Below are positions 24,001-37,857 of a DNA stretch of 64,000 nucleotides, piece by piece. Positions within the stretch are counted from its first letter, which is position 1; each line of letters begins with the position of its first letter. The position numbers were made by a program, and so were the translations under genes. The stretch covers positions 77,923,966 to 77,987,965 of the forward strand of contig NC_088300.1 of assembly GCF_032854445.1 (NCBI RefSeq), read 5' to 3'. The notes under the pieces were generated by a model. That model was not told where the DNA came from and searched no databases. It saw only the letters and a list, made by a program, of their open reading frames with translations. Origin of the DNA: Liolophura sinensis. Its lineage: Eukaryota > Mollusca > Polyplacophora > Chitonida > Chitonidae.

Positions 24001-27000
24001 CCTTTGCATTGATTGCACTACTGGTACATATAGTTTGAATGGAGAAATGTAGCAATCAGAAGAGAATACAGTGTACATGAATATCCATCACTGAACCTGG
24101 ACTGGAGTAATTATGAAAATAATCACACAATTGTAATTAAACTTAAGCATGCACAAGTTTAGATGATAGGAAAGATGTATGGTAAGTTTCATGGAAATAC
24201 ATGTACATGTAGCTTCAGTGCTTTAGGAAAAGCTGCATGGACAAAATCTGAATACATGAAAAGTTATGCAAAGTCCTAAATAAAAATAACCCACTGACAG
24301 GGTGATTCAAGTATACTTCCCTTAACTTTATTGAGTAAGACCGATTTCCAGCACAACTTTCAACCCAAACCAACGCATAAAATTTTATAATTTCAAACTT
24401 TTGCCAAATAACTGCCTTACTGTAGTACACAATGGTGACTATACTGGGTGAAAAATCCTAGGTGATTATGTGAGATATATGTGATTAATCACAAAGAAAA
24501 GTCCATGTGATTTTTTATCAACTCCTTTCAGTTTTGCAAGCAATCTGTTTGTAGCACGATTTATTTCCCTGGTACGAAAGTCTTCACAAACAGCTGTGTT
24601 GATTAGACTTAAGACTGAAAGTGGTGGGGCACGAGATCAAATATGTCACACAGTAACCACTCTGATCGTCACAAATAAATCTGACCTACTTCCCTGGCTT
24701 CCAATCATTCTGCTTTTGACATCAGCTTTAATTGCACGAGTGACTCATGCGCACATGATCTGGCTGGTTTCCTCACCTGGTTTCCTTACCTGACGTCAGG
24801 TGGCGATAATAGCTTCAGCCACTTTCAAAGGCTAGCAAAATACTTGACAGCAAACTAGACGTTGCAGTTTGCAATCTTGTCTCCATGTTTCGCTTTCGAG
24901 AGTCTGCACAAATTAACTGTTCTCAGATATGAACATGTACATGTATATATACTAGCCACATCAATTCGGGATAAAAGCATCTGTTTTGCTCAAAAGTCAG
25001 AACATGGAGATGTGTGCCAGAAAGGACTTCCAGCCGTAATCATTGTAGGAAAACTCACAAGCGATTATCATTGATACATAATAGCACTGTACTCTGTTCT
25101 CTCTAAATATGTAGTCTCTCTAATTAAAGATCATTGAGGTTAATATTCCATTGGGAAACTGACCATTTGTGGATAATATTTCAGGAGAATTTAGAGAATG
25201 CAAAGAACATTCATTTAGATATACTGTTAGTCTCTAGTATTCTTATAAGGTATGCATTTCGTCATTTTGAATAATTAAACTGTCTCAACTGCTTTTCTTT
25301 ACCTTTCAACCTACATTATTTTTGATGTGTCTTTTCACAGAGGGAGAAAGTCAGTCACATATTCCCTTTGCCATCACCATATTCATGACCACACAATATT
25401 TCACGACTGAAATATTGTTTGAAAGTGATGTGGATACTGATTGCACCTGTTTTGAGTTTCAGTCAGTCCAGACTGATGCTCTTAGTTTTCTTGGAAGGTT
25501 TTCACATTTCATTGGACAGTTTGTGTCTGGCACCCTGAAATACATGTACAGTAACCGCATTGTAGCCAATTATCAGTTTGCAATATATAGGAGGCCAGCT
25601 TGAATTTATATAGGCTATGATGCCAGTAATAACTTTAATCAATGATGGATATTCAATTTTGGCATCTCAAATGGTCAGCTGAAACAAGAAAACACTCAAA
25701 TTTAGTTGAAAGAAAAACTCAATTTCCCTCTCGAGAGTGGTGGTCAGTACATGGAAGAACGACTTCTACGAACCCCTATACTGGATGAAAAATTCCATGA
25801 CATTACAGGTGATTTACTGTATACAAATGAGAAATTAGTAGAGTCATATAAAGAGAAGCAATCCTCAATGTCCAAAGATGATGACTTGTAAATCAGCATC
25901 CAAATCACCAATCATGGTATTACATGCATATAAGTTCAACATTATTAACCAAATTAAGTATTTTAACTGTAAATGTTCTGTTCAAGTACCAAACATGTAC
26001 AGCAGAATTTACTCAACAAGGTACATATCCCACTGCTAGGGAATAAGAAGGAGATGCAATTATGAAGCAGTGTCGAAAATTTTGGACATTTATTCCATAC
26101 TTCCTCACCCCGGATGTATACTTTATGCAAAATTTAAGAAAGGTAGAGTGAAAGCATCTGACAGGATATCCTTGGGACACTATAAAGTTTGACGTAATAT
26201 ATTGTGCAATCCTAAGGCAATATCCTTTGACATATTGTGGACATACAATTTCCATGAATATTACGTGCGATTTTATTTCACTGAATTTAAACAGGTTCAG
26301 TCCTCTTGGACATACTACTTTTACTTTATATGTAGAAGTGTGCAAAACTAACAACTTTGTTATTCCTATGACAGTTTGCTTGGGATTTTAATCAATGATT
26401 TTTGCTTATGAAGCCCAAATTCTTGTAACAATATGAAGGATTGGTATATTTTACATTCATGCATATGTTCAAAGCATGCTTAATTCACATCACCATATCA
26501 GGTAAATGTTTACTATTACTCAGGAAAGTGGCCTACACATTTTTATTATCAGGTGTAAAACAATAACTTAGTCCTCAAATTCAGAGACGTCAAAACAGAT
26601 TTAATGGAATGATGTACATGTACGCAGCAAGAAAGTCTATATTACCCATATTTCAAAAGCGACCAAAAAAGTGCCCCATGGACTATTCCCTGTAATCTGA
26701 GAATCGCACTACAGTTTGTCTTCTCAACCGTTGAATAAAATATCACGAGGTTAACCTATCAATCACAATTTTCCGAATGTGCCAAATACACCTATAGTTC
26801 AATATGTACGTTATGGCACCATGCAAATTTCCAGTGTCCAATCAATAGCAGCATGTTAGAAATAGCCAGCACTGCATATTTGTGGAGAGGTTTTATCTGG
26901 CAACTCTTCAATCCAGGGCTGCATGGTCTTAGCTACTAGAGGCCAAAGCAACCCCAGTCATTAACAGCTCAGGGACACAGTCATATTGACTGGCTTTATA

Positions 27001-27730
27001 ACACCAAATGGAAAAAAAACATGAAGTAAACATGGAAATGGGTTTATCAAAGTTGTTAACAATATGTGCAAGCATTCATAGTGAGCTACGTTCAGCTTTA
27101 TTCAATCTCTCGATTACATATACAAAAGTGCTCAGCATAATAACATGCAGGAAAGAATGAAAAACAGGAAAAAAGGTTAATCACCTACCACTACATAGAC
27201 TTGTACTTGTGCACCAAAATCTGCACTCCATTGGCAACCAAAGCATTTTGTTTAAAAAAAAAACAACTTTCTCCAAGAAGAGTAAGTCTCTTGCATAATA
27301 TTGAGATTTAGCTGGAAGATTAATTGATTATACAAAGTGTAACAATACTTGAGGGACTGATATCCTATATAAATGCATTTCCCAATGATATTCGTGACAG
27401 ATGAGTCATATCAATGCTAGCATATGGTAGCAGAGGAGAAGGGTCACTTCACCTCTAAAGAAGGCGACCTGTCATGGAGAGCATTTGTGGTTTTATGGGA
27501 AACAACCCCCAAGACCTCAAACCAATAAAATTAAACATGAATAAACATAGGCTTGCCAAGCTTACCTTCTGCCAGAAAGGAAATAACCAAATTTGTGTAT
27601 ATCCTTGAGGTAAGAAAGACCTGAATGATGGTAGTGTAGAGAGAATGTGAAAGGAAGGTAGTTCTGACCCTCTGTCAAGCTCCACTCGTGTACAACCAAT
27701 CACCAGCACTTAACCCAGCCCAGAGAAGTT
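21040..27730. other. Non-coding stretch, possibly complexin upstream intron
   Basis: Holds one degraded SINE (22844-23010), a short duplication (ttgaaatgtatctaatgtta near 23308 and 23360) and several TACATGTA clusters. Two plus-strand open frames at 25322-25603 and 25706-25891 have a mixed amino-acid composition but no motif I recognise. Confidence 0.45.
22844..23010 (-). mobile_element. SINE family A, degraded copy
   Basis: Tail (TTTA)n, then a form of the tail with several deletions (cgtgtccttaagaatatttc), cggcagccagcattacaatg and a diverged central domain (gttgctggcagatcttccca, ggagaggaagccagcatg). The tRNA head is lost. Divergence is higher than in the copies at 3825, 37858 and 40391. 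Confidence 0.8.
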
Positions 27731-27736
27731 CCTCAC

Positions 27737-27880
27737 CGGAAGTGGCGCAGCTAAAAACTGACGTAAACGGACTGAGTAAGCGTGACTGGAATCGAGGGAA
27801 ATCTGGCCGTTAAATCGAATCCTCCTCCTAGCCTTTGCTTCTCTCTCTAGCAGTAGCTGTGATGCAGAAATGCACACAAA
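27737..27880 (-). other. Candidate non-coding first exon of complexin (right limit uncertain)
   Basis: On the minus strand this block ends GCGCCACTTCCG|GTGAGG, a good donor. It is richer in CpG than its surroundings and contains no ATG, as expected of a 5' leader. A CCAAT-box word (CCAATCA) lies on the minus strand at 27887-27881, just upstream. It would splice to the acceptor at 9806 and give an 18 kb first intron. The link is inference from sequence signals only. Confidence 0.35.
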
Positions 27881-27887
27881 TGATTGG
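27881..27887 (-). promoter_or_regulatory. CCAAT-box-like word upstream of the candidate complexin first exon
   Basis: CCAATCA on the minus strand. It is placed 30-60 bases before the likely start of the CpG-richer, ATG-free block. One short word, so weak on its own. Confidence 0.25.
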
Positions 27888-28679
27888 GAGAAATGAATAT
27901 TGACCAATGCTAAGTGGAGATGCTGTAACGCTAAGGCGTCCTGTGAGTGCCACTCACAACTGCTGTTTGGAATGGCTATCCTAAATGTCACACAACACCT
28001 CTGCAGGTATAAGTCAAATTTTTGTCCTCACAAATAACCTTGAACTAAAAATATATTGACAGAAATGTTTAACAATGTTTTTTTTTTAGGGAAAGAGGGG
28101 GGGGGGGATTTAGTAATTTGTGGAGTGGGTTCATTGCTTGTCACCAGTTTGGACGTTATTCACAGGGTAACTAGTCAACAACCAACCTTCCTTCAAATCC
28201 AAATAATCTGTCAATGGTAGTCAAATACTGCAGCCAAACCAAGTCACAGAGCTATTGATTTTATGTCTAAAAATCTATGAATTTTCACCAGAAAGTGTGG
28301 TGCAGGAAGTGTTGTGCCATAGAGGGTGTACTGCCCCTAAAGCAGGCCCCGTAGTTTGATTCACTAACATAAAGTTACTTCCTGAGGCTCTACCTATTAG
28401 TTGGTCTGTACCCTATCCCTTCTCTACACGCTTCCCCATCCCCAACTCCTCTGATCTACCAAAAGTCAAATCACTTTCCAAGGGGTCAATAAATGATCAA
28501 TGACAAGGGGCGAACAGCACTGGAACAACTCCTGAAGATCTGGTCAATCACATGCTCATTGATTGCAGAGTCTGGGCAATCCAACCAGCCACGTTGATGA
28601 CTGCAGGGAAATAGATTTGATTATGGTAAGCCGAGTTGGTAAACAGCACCTTGTGCTAGCAGAGAGGTTGAGCTGAACA

Positions 28680-29505
28680 GTTTGACCAGGGTTGACTGGG
28701 GCAGAAAACACCACAGAATCAACACCAGTCCTGCCAGGCTCACTCCGTCAGACCCAGCAACAGGCCGACTGTTCAAGTATCACAGATTTACGAGGGTTAG
28801 CATGGGACAGAAAACACCACAGAATCAACACCAGTCGGGCCAGGTTCCACCAGACCCAATAACAGGCTGAATGTTCATGCATCGCAGATTTACTATTGCT
28901 AACATGGGACAGAAAACACCAGTCATGCCAGGCTCACTCCACCAGACCCAATATCAGGCTGATTGTGCGAGTATCACAGATGTACTAGGGTTAGCATGGG
29001 ACAGAAAACACCACAGAATCAACACCAGTCGGGCCAGGTTCCACCAGACCCAATAACAGGCTGAATGTTCATGCATCGCAGATTTACTATTGCTAACATG
29101 GGACAGAAAACACCAGTCATGCCAGGCTCACTCCACCAGACCCAATATCAGGCTGATTGTGCGAGTATCACAGATGTACTAGGGTTAACATGGGACAGAA
29201 AACACCAAAGAATCAACACCAGCCCTGGCAGGCTCCATCACACCCAAAATCAAGCTGACTGTTCATGTATCACAGATTTACAAGGGTTAAATGGGACAGA
29301 ACAAAACACCAGACCCAGTAACAGGCTGATGTTCGTGTATCACAGCTCTACGAAGGTTACATGGGACAGAAAACACCACAGAATCAACACCAGTCCAGCG
29401 AGTTCCAGTATTACTGAATTGCCAGGGCTAACACTAGGCAGCAAAACACCACAAAATCCCCACCTGTCCTGTTACACTCCAGACTCTGTCACTAGCTGAC
29501 TGGTC
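28680..29505. repeat. Minisatellite with 194 bp higher-order unit
   Basis: Units of roughly 90-105 bp share gggacagaaaacaccacaga, atcaacaccagtc, ccagacccaataacaggctga and catcgcagatttac. Two successive 194 bp blocks (from about 28797 and 28991) are virtually identical, while outer units are more diverged, so the middle was duplicated recently. Confidence 0.88.
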
Positions 29506-29591
29506 GTGTAACACATTTCACAGGTACACCCACATGTGTATGTACAAAATAGGTACACAACACTTGACCAAAATGACCTAGACTGATTGAC

Positions 29592-29755
29592 TTATTTATT
29601 TATTTATTTACTTATTTTATTTGATTGGTGTTTTATGTTGTACTCAAGAATATTTCACTTGTACGACGGTGGCCAGCATTATGGTGAAAGGAAACCGGGC
29701 ATAGCCCGGAGGAGACCCACAACCATCCACAGGTTGCTGCTAGACCTTCCCTAGA
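29592..29755 (-). mobile_element. SINE family A, 5'-truncated copy
   Basis: An (A/T)-rich tail, then gattggtgttttatgttgta, ctcaagaatatttcacttgt and the central domain down to gttgctgctagaccttccct. The tRNA-like head is missing. Confidence 0.85.
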
Positions 29756-29868
29756 CTAAATAAATTCATTTATTGGACAATGGCCCTAGATAAACATGTA
29801 CAGGCATAATCTGCACAAAGCCCCTATAGTTCTCACCAGGTTTCAAACTTGAATTATTTAGGTACATC

Positions 29869-29990
29869 TGATTGGAGTTCTACTCTGTGTTCAAGAACAT
29901 TTCATTTATACCATGGCGGCTTTCATTACGCAGGAGGAAACCGGGCAGAGAGCAAGTGAAATCATGGAGAGCAGGATTTCAAACTTGAGA
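29869..29990 (-). mobile_element. SINE family A, degraded copy
   Basis: Starts tgattggagttctactctgt, then gttcaagaacatttcattta, taccatggcggctttcatta and aggaggaaaccgggcagag. A second tail so close to 29592 in the same orientation means a separate, older insertion. Confidence 0.7.
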
Positions 29991-29994
29991 CTCG

Positions 29995-32900
29995 ATTGAC
30001 AAAAATCAGGTTTCTGGTTATCTTTAGGAAAGGTACATTACAAGTATGTATTTTTTAAAATGCAAATTTTTCGACATCTTAACCTTCTGCACAAACAATG
30101 ACATTTCAGAGGTAATTTGAACTGAAGGAATATAAAAATTTGGTGGGGGGGGGGGAGAATATAACTATCTTATCGTTGTAACGTTCAGTATGTCTTGTGA
30201 GCACACAAAACTAAAATCTTTCTTACTGCTGAGAGGAAAAAGTAGCCAAGATGTCAGCACAAAAGTTCATGTTAGTTCAAAGGTTTGGTGGACCTAACTA
30301 TGTTACATTATCCAAGGACGAGTAGTTGTTTGAGTGGAGACTGCAATGTCTTTCAGAGCGATTCCTCTCACACCTTAGATCAATAAGACATCATATTCAG
30401 GAAGCATTAGGGAAGACGAGGGTAAAACTCTCTTGAAGCTGGCATCAAATATCCTGCTAAAGTCAGGAGGGAAATTACCCAGCAATGAAATCAATAAAAC
30501 TATACCAGCAAACCAGTTAGGCATTCTCCCTGAGATTTTTCTTCATCCCAATGAATATTTGCATGATGCTATACAAATAAAGGCTTGATTACACACATAA
30601 TATACAAGAAATGCACATCATGTGTAAATGCATTAAAATGGACGTATACGTGCACTTCTATTATAGTATGCAGGATCACAACTAGGATAAACAATGCATG
30701 TCAGTAGTAATACTGGCTTTTACATGTAATCAACACATGGCACTAGAAACACATGCACAATCTGCTCACATGTATTACTATCCTGACATCACTTTAGCTG
30801 TCATGGAAATGTATACATGAATATGTCTTTATCCATCTTGTAGTCGTCTAGTAGTTAAGTACTGGTCTGGAGTAAATGACATTTATCCAACATATTGAAT
30901 GCTCTATTGTCTAGATTCTCCTGAGTAAGGTATAAAATGGAGAAAGATGTATACATGTACATTAGCCGCAGCATCCATTTCTGACATGAATACATGGTTA
31001 CGTCTCTGACTGTAACATAAAGGTGCACCACGGTATTTATTCTCTTATTTGAATTTTTCACTTACATGTGCATGTGATTGCGACCAGTTTTACTGGTACA
31101 CTGTGGTAAACTACCAAGTTTCAGGAAGTTCCTGTGTGTACAGACTTGGACATGGTGGTGATTGATCACAAGTGGTCTTCAATAATTCAGTGTTGTACTT
31201 CGATAATTTTTACAACAATCTATATTTACGTTATTGTTATAAATGGCAACATGTCAACTGGTTGCACAAACTGTTCATTGAATGAAATCCGTCTGAACTT
31301 TTAGGTCTCTTAGGACTGCATCTGATATAGGCAGGCATAATGAAGCTGCATACAGCATGCAAAGAGCAGCTCCATCCTACCACAAGTTAGCATCCAAAAA
31401 TTATTTAACGCTGTTTAAGCATCACCCAAGAAGAGAAAAAACTGAATGATGATTCTGTTACTTAATGTAGACCTTAATGCATGTTTTGTGAATAAAATAA
31501 ATGGTACAATAATTACTGGAAGTGTACTCTCTGTCTTTTGAGATCTAATCTTGAAGCACACTCGCTGCAACTTCAAGCTTTTTGCATTAAACTGAAAAGA
31601 TGCTCACAAAATACTTCATGGGTTACTTTATTGCTGTACTCAAATTGATACTTCCTGTATAAGGTGTCAACAATTCATCTCATACAACCCTCAAAATCTG
31701 ACTATCCAAATTCTGTAGGATCTGAATTCCATGTGATCATGAAAACACGATCTGGTTCCCTAACTTACAGGAACTTAAGTTCTCTGTTCTGTTCAATACA
31801 TGACAGAATATCCTTATGCTACAAAATGTAAAAGCAGCAGAATAAAAACTGCTAAAAAAACACACAAACACCTCGAGCAAACCTCAAGATGGATTCCCCT
31901 CTGGTAAAAAAAACACTTTGGTGAGAAAATCCCAAATGTCCTTATAATAGCTATAGACAGGTTGCAAACCATATTTATGGGCTAGGGAGATGCTTGGACA
32001 AACTGAGGGAGACACCTTTTGTCAAGCAAACAATGAAAGACTTACGATTACAGGCAACAAAAGCAGCAGGAGTTTTTATATTGTCACTCTTTCTTGACAC
32101 CTCATTCATCTTGTTTCAGACGCACCTGAAAGCTGTTTCCGGTGCCAAATGGCTTCTTTAGAATTAATGGACAAATGCTCCCTTGTGGGTTTGCTTGAAG
32201 CTCTTGGCACAGGACAAGCTAAGCTGGGGAAGCAGCTGTGTGTTAACACCAACCACATGTTATGTTTACTCTTGGATAATGGTTTTTAGCCTGTCGCTAC
32301 AGCAAGGCTATTACTGCTACATTAGCCAAGTGCCCCAAAAAATTGGTTTAATATTAAGGAAATGAGATTACAAGAACGCTAAGATGAACACAAAAGATTG
32401 AAACAACCGGAAAGAATACACATGTTAGAAGCAAACAGCATTAAAAACAAGACCTTAATAGTCAAGCACTAAGCGAGAAGATTGTTTCTCCATAATTACA
32501 ATGCAATGTTGAACCTCATAATGACGGATCACCACATTTGATAGGGGTGTGTGGTTTTGAAGCACTTTACAAAATTGTCCCTGATCCATGGTGTGTGAAG
32601 GGATGGCTAGAGCTTGAGGTTTAAAAAGAATGGTTTATCAATGTTGCACTGTACAGGAGTTCTTGCTTCCCGGGGTACCTTCTTTTCTAGACTGCAGACA
32701 GAGTGGCGTGCCCAATCCTGGCACACTCCCAAATAAACAGCCCTGCTGTAGGTCTATTTGATCGAGATCTTCTCCATCATATGGCAAGTTACATGCACAT
32801 GTACTGTGGTAAAATCAATATTAGCCAAAAGGGCCCATGCATTCAGCACTAGCCACTGTGTAGATGTAGTCTGATGGTCAGCTCTTCCTCAGCCAGACTG

Positions 32901-33770
32901 GATTAGTTAAGGAACAATCTCCAAGCCGGAGCAAAGGCCAGATGCTGGTCAAATACATGTGGTCAACTCCACGTCCCCATTTGGAACAACCAATGAATGT
33001 GCACCATTTCAAATCAAACAGAGACAAATTCCAGTCTCAGTCTGGAACAGTTAAGTGTGCGTCACTAATATTTCATATAAACAAAATGAAAAATTGTATC
33101 CTTAGATGTCTGGTGTTTTGCAAGACAGTTTTACACTTTCATGATTGATATTTAAGTGACCATGAGTTAGTTTAAATTTGGCCCAACACCATGTAATCTG
33201 CTTTGTTCCTGTGTGGTACAATTACATAAAATGCATATATTAACGTTGTTACATTATTTAAACATAATTGTTTTGAAAACGCAATTTTAAATCTTAAGTG
33301 TTAAATTCAACATTCACATACGATTCATAAACCCTGAAGGCACATTCTTAGTCAATAATCACAAAACTTGTTTCCAAAACAACATAATTAAACCAAAGCT
33401 CCCAAAGCAAAATGTAAGATATAAAACAAACAAAAATTAAAACTGGTAACATACAACAGGGTAGCAGTTATCATTTTTCAATAGGAAAGATAGGTGATAT
33501 TCTAGGCAAGATTCAAATTTTCAGATCAAATTTCAACCCTGTTGCCAAAAAATAATTTCAAGGTCAAATACAAATGTTCTGTGGGTTAAATGATATAAAT
33601 AAAAACCTGAAATTTGAAATTCACAATAGGCAAGAGAGTCCATAAAGCCTTTATACATGTATATGTTATATCCTTTTTCCTAATTTAAGAATATTTAATC
33701 AGTTAGTACTGTAATATTCAGAGTCTGTGTGATAAAAGCATTTAGTATACATGTATACAGTACACAAGGT
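29995..33770. other. Non-coding stretch without an identified gene
   Basis: AT-rich; a G-run near 30147-30157. I found no exon, tandem array or mobile element. Confidence 0.45.
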
Positions 33771-33774
33771 ACCA

Positions 33775-35345
33775 TATGTACCATACAGACGTCTGTCCCT
33801 ACATGCATCAAAGACACCATGTACACAGCCATGTCTGCCCTACATACACACAGAAGGCACCATATATACACAGCCATGTCTGTCCTATACACATAGAATT
33901 CATCATATATACAGAACCATGTCTGCCCACACACACAGAGGGCACCATGTGCACATAGCCATATCTGCCCTACATGCACAGAAGGCACCATATACACAGC
34001 CATGTCTGCCCTACATACACACAGACGGCACCATATATACACAGCCATGTCTGTCCTATACACATAGAATTCATCATATATACAGAACCATGTCTGCCCA
34101 CACACACAGAGGGCACCATGTGCACATAGCCATGTCTGCCCTACATGCACAGAAGGCATCATATACACAGCCATGTCTGCCCTACATACATGTACACACA
34201 GAAGGCACCATATATACACAGCCATGTCTGTCCTATACACATAGAATTCATCATATATACAGAACCATGTCTGCCCACACACACAGAGGGCACCATGTGC
34301 ACATAGCCATGTCTGCCCTACATGCACAGAAGGCACCATATACACAGCCATGTCTGCCCTACATACATGTACACACAGAAGGCACCATATATACACAGCC
34401 ATGTCTGTCCTATACACATAGAATTCATCATATATACAGAACCATGTCTGCCCACACACACAGAGGGCACCATGTGCACATAGCCATGTCTGCCCTACAT
34501 GCACAGAAGGCACCATATACACAGCCACGTCTGCCCTACATACAAAGAAGGCACCATGTACACACAGCCATGTCTGCCCTACACACACACACAGAAGGCA
34601 CCATATACACAGCCATGTCTGCCCTACACACACACAGAAGGCACCATATACACACAGCCATGTCTGCTGTACACACACAAAATTCACCATATATACACAG
34701 CCATTCTGCCCTACACACACACAGAAGGCACCATATACACAGCCATGTCTGCCATACACACACACAGAAGGCACCATATACACACAACCCTGTCTGCCCT
34801 ACACACACACAGAAGGCACCATATACACAGCCATGTCTGCCCTACACACACACAGAAGGCTCCATATACACAGCCATGTCTGCCCTACACACACACAGAA
34901 GGCACCATATACACAGCCATGTCTGCCATACACACACAAAATTCACCATATATACACAGCCATGTCTGGCCTACACACACACAGAAGGCACCATATACAC
35001 AGCCATGTCTGCCACACACACACAAAATTCACCATATATACACAGCCATGTCTGGCCTACACACACACAGAAGGCACCATATACACAGCCATGTCTGCCC
35101 TACACACACACAGAAGGCACCATATACACAGCCATGTCTGCCCTACACACACACAGAAGGCACCATATACACAGCCATGTCTGCCCTACACACACACAGA
35201 AGGCACCATACACACAGCCATGTCTGCCATACACACACACAGAAGGCACCATATATACAGCCATGTCTGCCATACACACACACAGAAGGCACCATATACA
35301 CAGCCATGTCTGTCATACACACACACACACACACACAAGGCAGCA
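33775..35345. repeat. 43 bp minisatellite rich in (CA), about 35 units
   Basis: Basic unit: acacagccatgtctgcccta, cacacacacagaaggcacca, tat. The left part (33.78-34.49 kb) has a higher-order period of about 170-180 bp, each block carrying one variant unit with gaattcatcatatatacaga and one with gagggcaccatgtgcacata. The right part is simple 43 bp repetition and ends in a (CA)n run. Open frames of up to 545 codons on the plus strand and 362 on the minus follow from the repetition. Confidence 0.93.
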
Positions 35346-35349
35346 TACA

Positions 35350-37843
35350 GGTACATGTACATACACAGCCAGGATGGCAAACCTGTAAATGAGATGGCGC
35401 ACAAAGCGCCGACTTTCATTCGCTGGAAGAATTTATGTGGTTTGGGAAACATCCCTAATGAGCTCCTCATGAAAATCTTATATGCTGTGTAGAGTGAAGT
35501 GATTTCGGTAGCACCTGTCTGGCCTGGGGCTGTGATGGTGCAGACAGGGGATGGGCATTAATGACAATCTTCTTCACGCTTAATATGTAAGGTTTCTCCC
35601 TCCATTTTCTTGCCCTGGGAAAAGTTCTATCCGACTAATCCCAGTTCTTAGAGAAATCACAACAGATAAGGATTCACACAAACACTTCCAATCAATTCTA
35701 TGCCTTTGGTGGTCTTTAAATAGCACCAGGGTCAGGGAACTGGAGGATCAAAAGCATAAAGGACAGGAACAACATCCTCAAAAACATACCATCTGTTTAC
35801 AACATAGAAGGTTTATGAGCATGGACTGACTTTTCTGAGCAATAATCAGTACATGCATTAATAAAGACCTTGGCGAAGGTCACGCAAGAATCAAAACAGC
35901 AATGTAACAGCCACAAAACTACAACACAGCACAAGGTGGGAATATGTTGTAATATTTTACACAAGGTTACCAGACGTCATCTGTACATCAGATGTTTACA
36001 CTGGGGCATGTTTCCTTTACAGCTGAACTGGTGATGGTAACAGTTACATGTAGGACGAATCGTTATGGCCACAAAATTCCCTTTCAAAGTCTGCTATATT
36101 GCATTTATACAGACAGGGACTTTGTTTACACTTATAAAAGCTGAGAAAAAGACACAAGATATTGTCAATCTGATTTAACTGATTAATCTGATTTGACAAT
36201 TTAAATTTCCTTTACAGAACTTCCTCCCAATTGCGTTCACAAGGACGCTCTCTCTGTATTGTTTCTGATCAAGCCTGGACTTCAGCACACAGCTGAAGAA
36301 AAAAAAACTGATGATTTCTGGTCTCAGCTATCATAATCATTGGACACACTTAATGAGTCAATTATTTATTACACATGCTAATCGTAGCATTGAATGGAAA
36401 TGATAACGTACAGCTACACGTAATTCTGGCTTAACCTTCAGACACCAAAGTTCACTCTGCTAATCCAGATCCCATTACCTGAAGGCCTTTATTTCTACAC
36501 CTTGTGGCCTTCTGCCAGGTGTGGCTGACAGCACATGAGGATTGTATTCAGGAAACTGAGACAAAAATTTAACAATCCTGGGCCAATTTCACTGTAGCTA
36601 CAAGTGCTTTGTGAAACAGCCAGCTCCAGGCCCATCAAATCATCACCATTCACCATGTCATAATGGAAATGTGGTGGGAAATGTGGTGTGAAATGTGACA
36701 TACAAGCTTTGCTTCTAATTTTTAATCTAATTTTTTTGTGCAAAAATTCATTTTAGGAACCAGGGTTATATGAAACTATGTGCTCTGTTTACACAGTGAG
36801 TTCTTCCAAAGAACAGTAATCTGGATACAAAACTTTTACAGTCACTAATCCTATACTCCTGTGTCCAGTTTGTAAGTGACAAATATCAGTATGTGTGATT
36901 TACTGTGCTTTCCCAGCTAATATTAACATATGCTTCAACCAGTGTAAGACAATCTCAACTTTTACACGATTTTTTGTAGACAAATTATCAAAAAATTTCA
37001 TACATAAAGCTCGGAGATACATGTAATGTAAAAAATCTGCATTGAATCTTAGGATTTGCTTTCCCACTCAATCCTTTTGAAATATTATATATTATATATT
37101 TTACATAAAATATCTTTTGATGATTTTAGATCATTACAGTTGCCTGTCACAGTCAAAGGACACATATTCAATAAACGTTTACAATTGTATGTAAGATGAA
37201 GGTGTTTCATGCAGCCAGAGCCTGTGTCAGTACAGGAGTATGTGGTCATCATCCTTTACAACCAATTGTATACAGGAGAGTACAAGTACATGCCCATGAC
37301 CCATCATGCCAGGTCAGAGCCAGCTAAAGCAGATCAAGCTTAATGGACCAACTCTACTCAAACCCTGAGCCGGAAGCTCCAGCAAGAGTTGAGGAATGAG
37401 ATCTTCGCACACCAAGGCCACTAACCAACCTCAAGCCTACTGCTAGATCTAACACTGACAAATCTGCTAACACGATTCAATGATTGAATTCAGAGGGCTT
37501 AAGTCAATTTTCTCTGAACTCTGGCGATGTTACAGTAATTTGCTTTTATTTGAAGGGGAAGTAAACTGAGAGACCATTGGTATTAAGATCTTCTCGTCAT
37601 GTGCTCAATTTACTGGTGTTCTGACACAAAGTTACCCTCAACAGTATAAAGAGGACTGAAGTCACCATGGCATGTAAGTTTCTTTATACTAGGCACTTCA
37701 GGATTTTCAATGGTTTTGCTTGTCATGTCTTCTTGTCAGATCTGGCAAATTAAAAATTCACTTTCTTGTGCCACTCATACATCTTCTCACAATGGGTTTT
37801 GCTCCAAGTGAACTGTTTTCTAGTAACATTTTAATCTTCCACA
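35350..37843. other. Non-coding stretch without an identified gene
   Basis: Directly after the 43 bp array, a plus-strand frame ending NIPNELLMKILYAV (stop at 35492) looks slightly F-box-like but is too short to call. Nothing else is recognisable. Confidence 0.4.
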
Positions 37844-37857
37844 CAAAGTAAATATGA

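Noticed and set aside
25322-25891. Two plus-strand frames (93 and 61 codons) with mixed composition
   Set aside because: No motif, no phase-compatible splice pair found, and no neighbour evidence; may be chance.
33695-35492. Plus-strand frames up to 545 codons and minus-strand frames up to 362 codons, rich in His/Thr or Cys/Val
   Set aside because: Translation of a 43 bp CA-rich array. The non-repeat end (NIPNELLMKILYAV) only faintly resembles an F-box and is too short.
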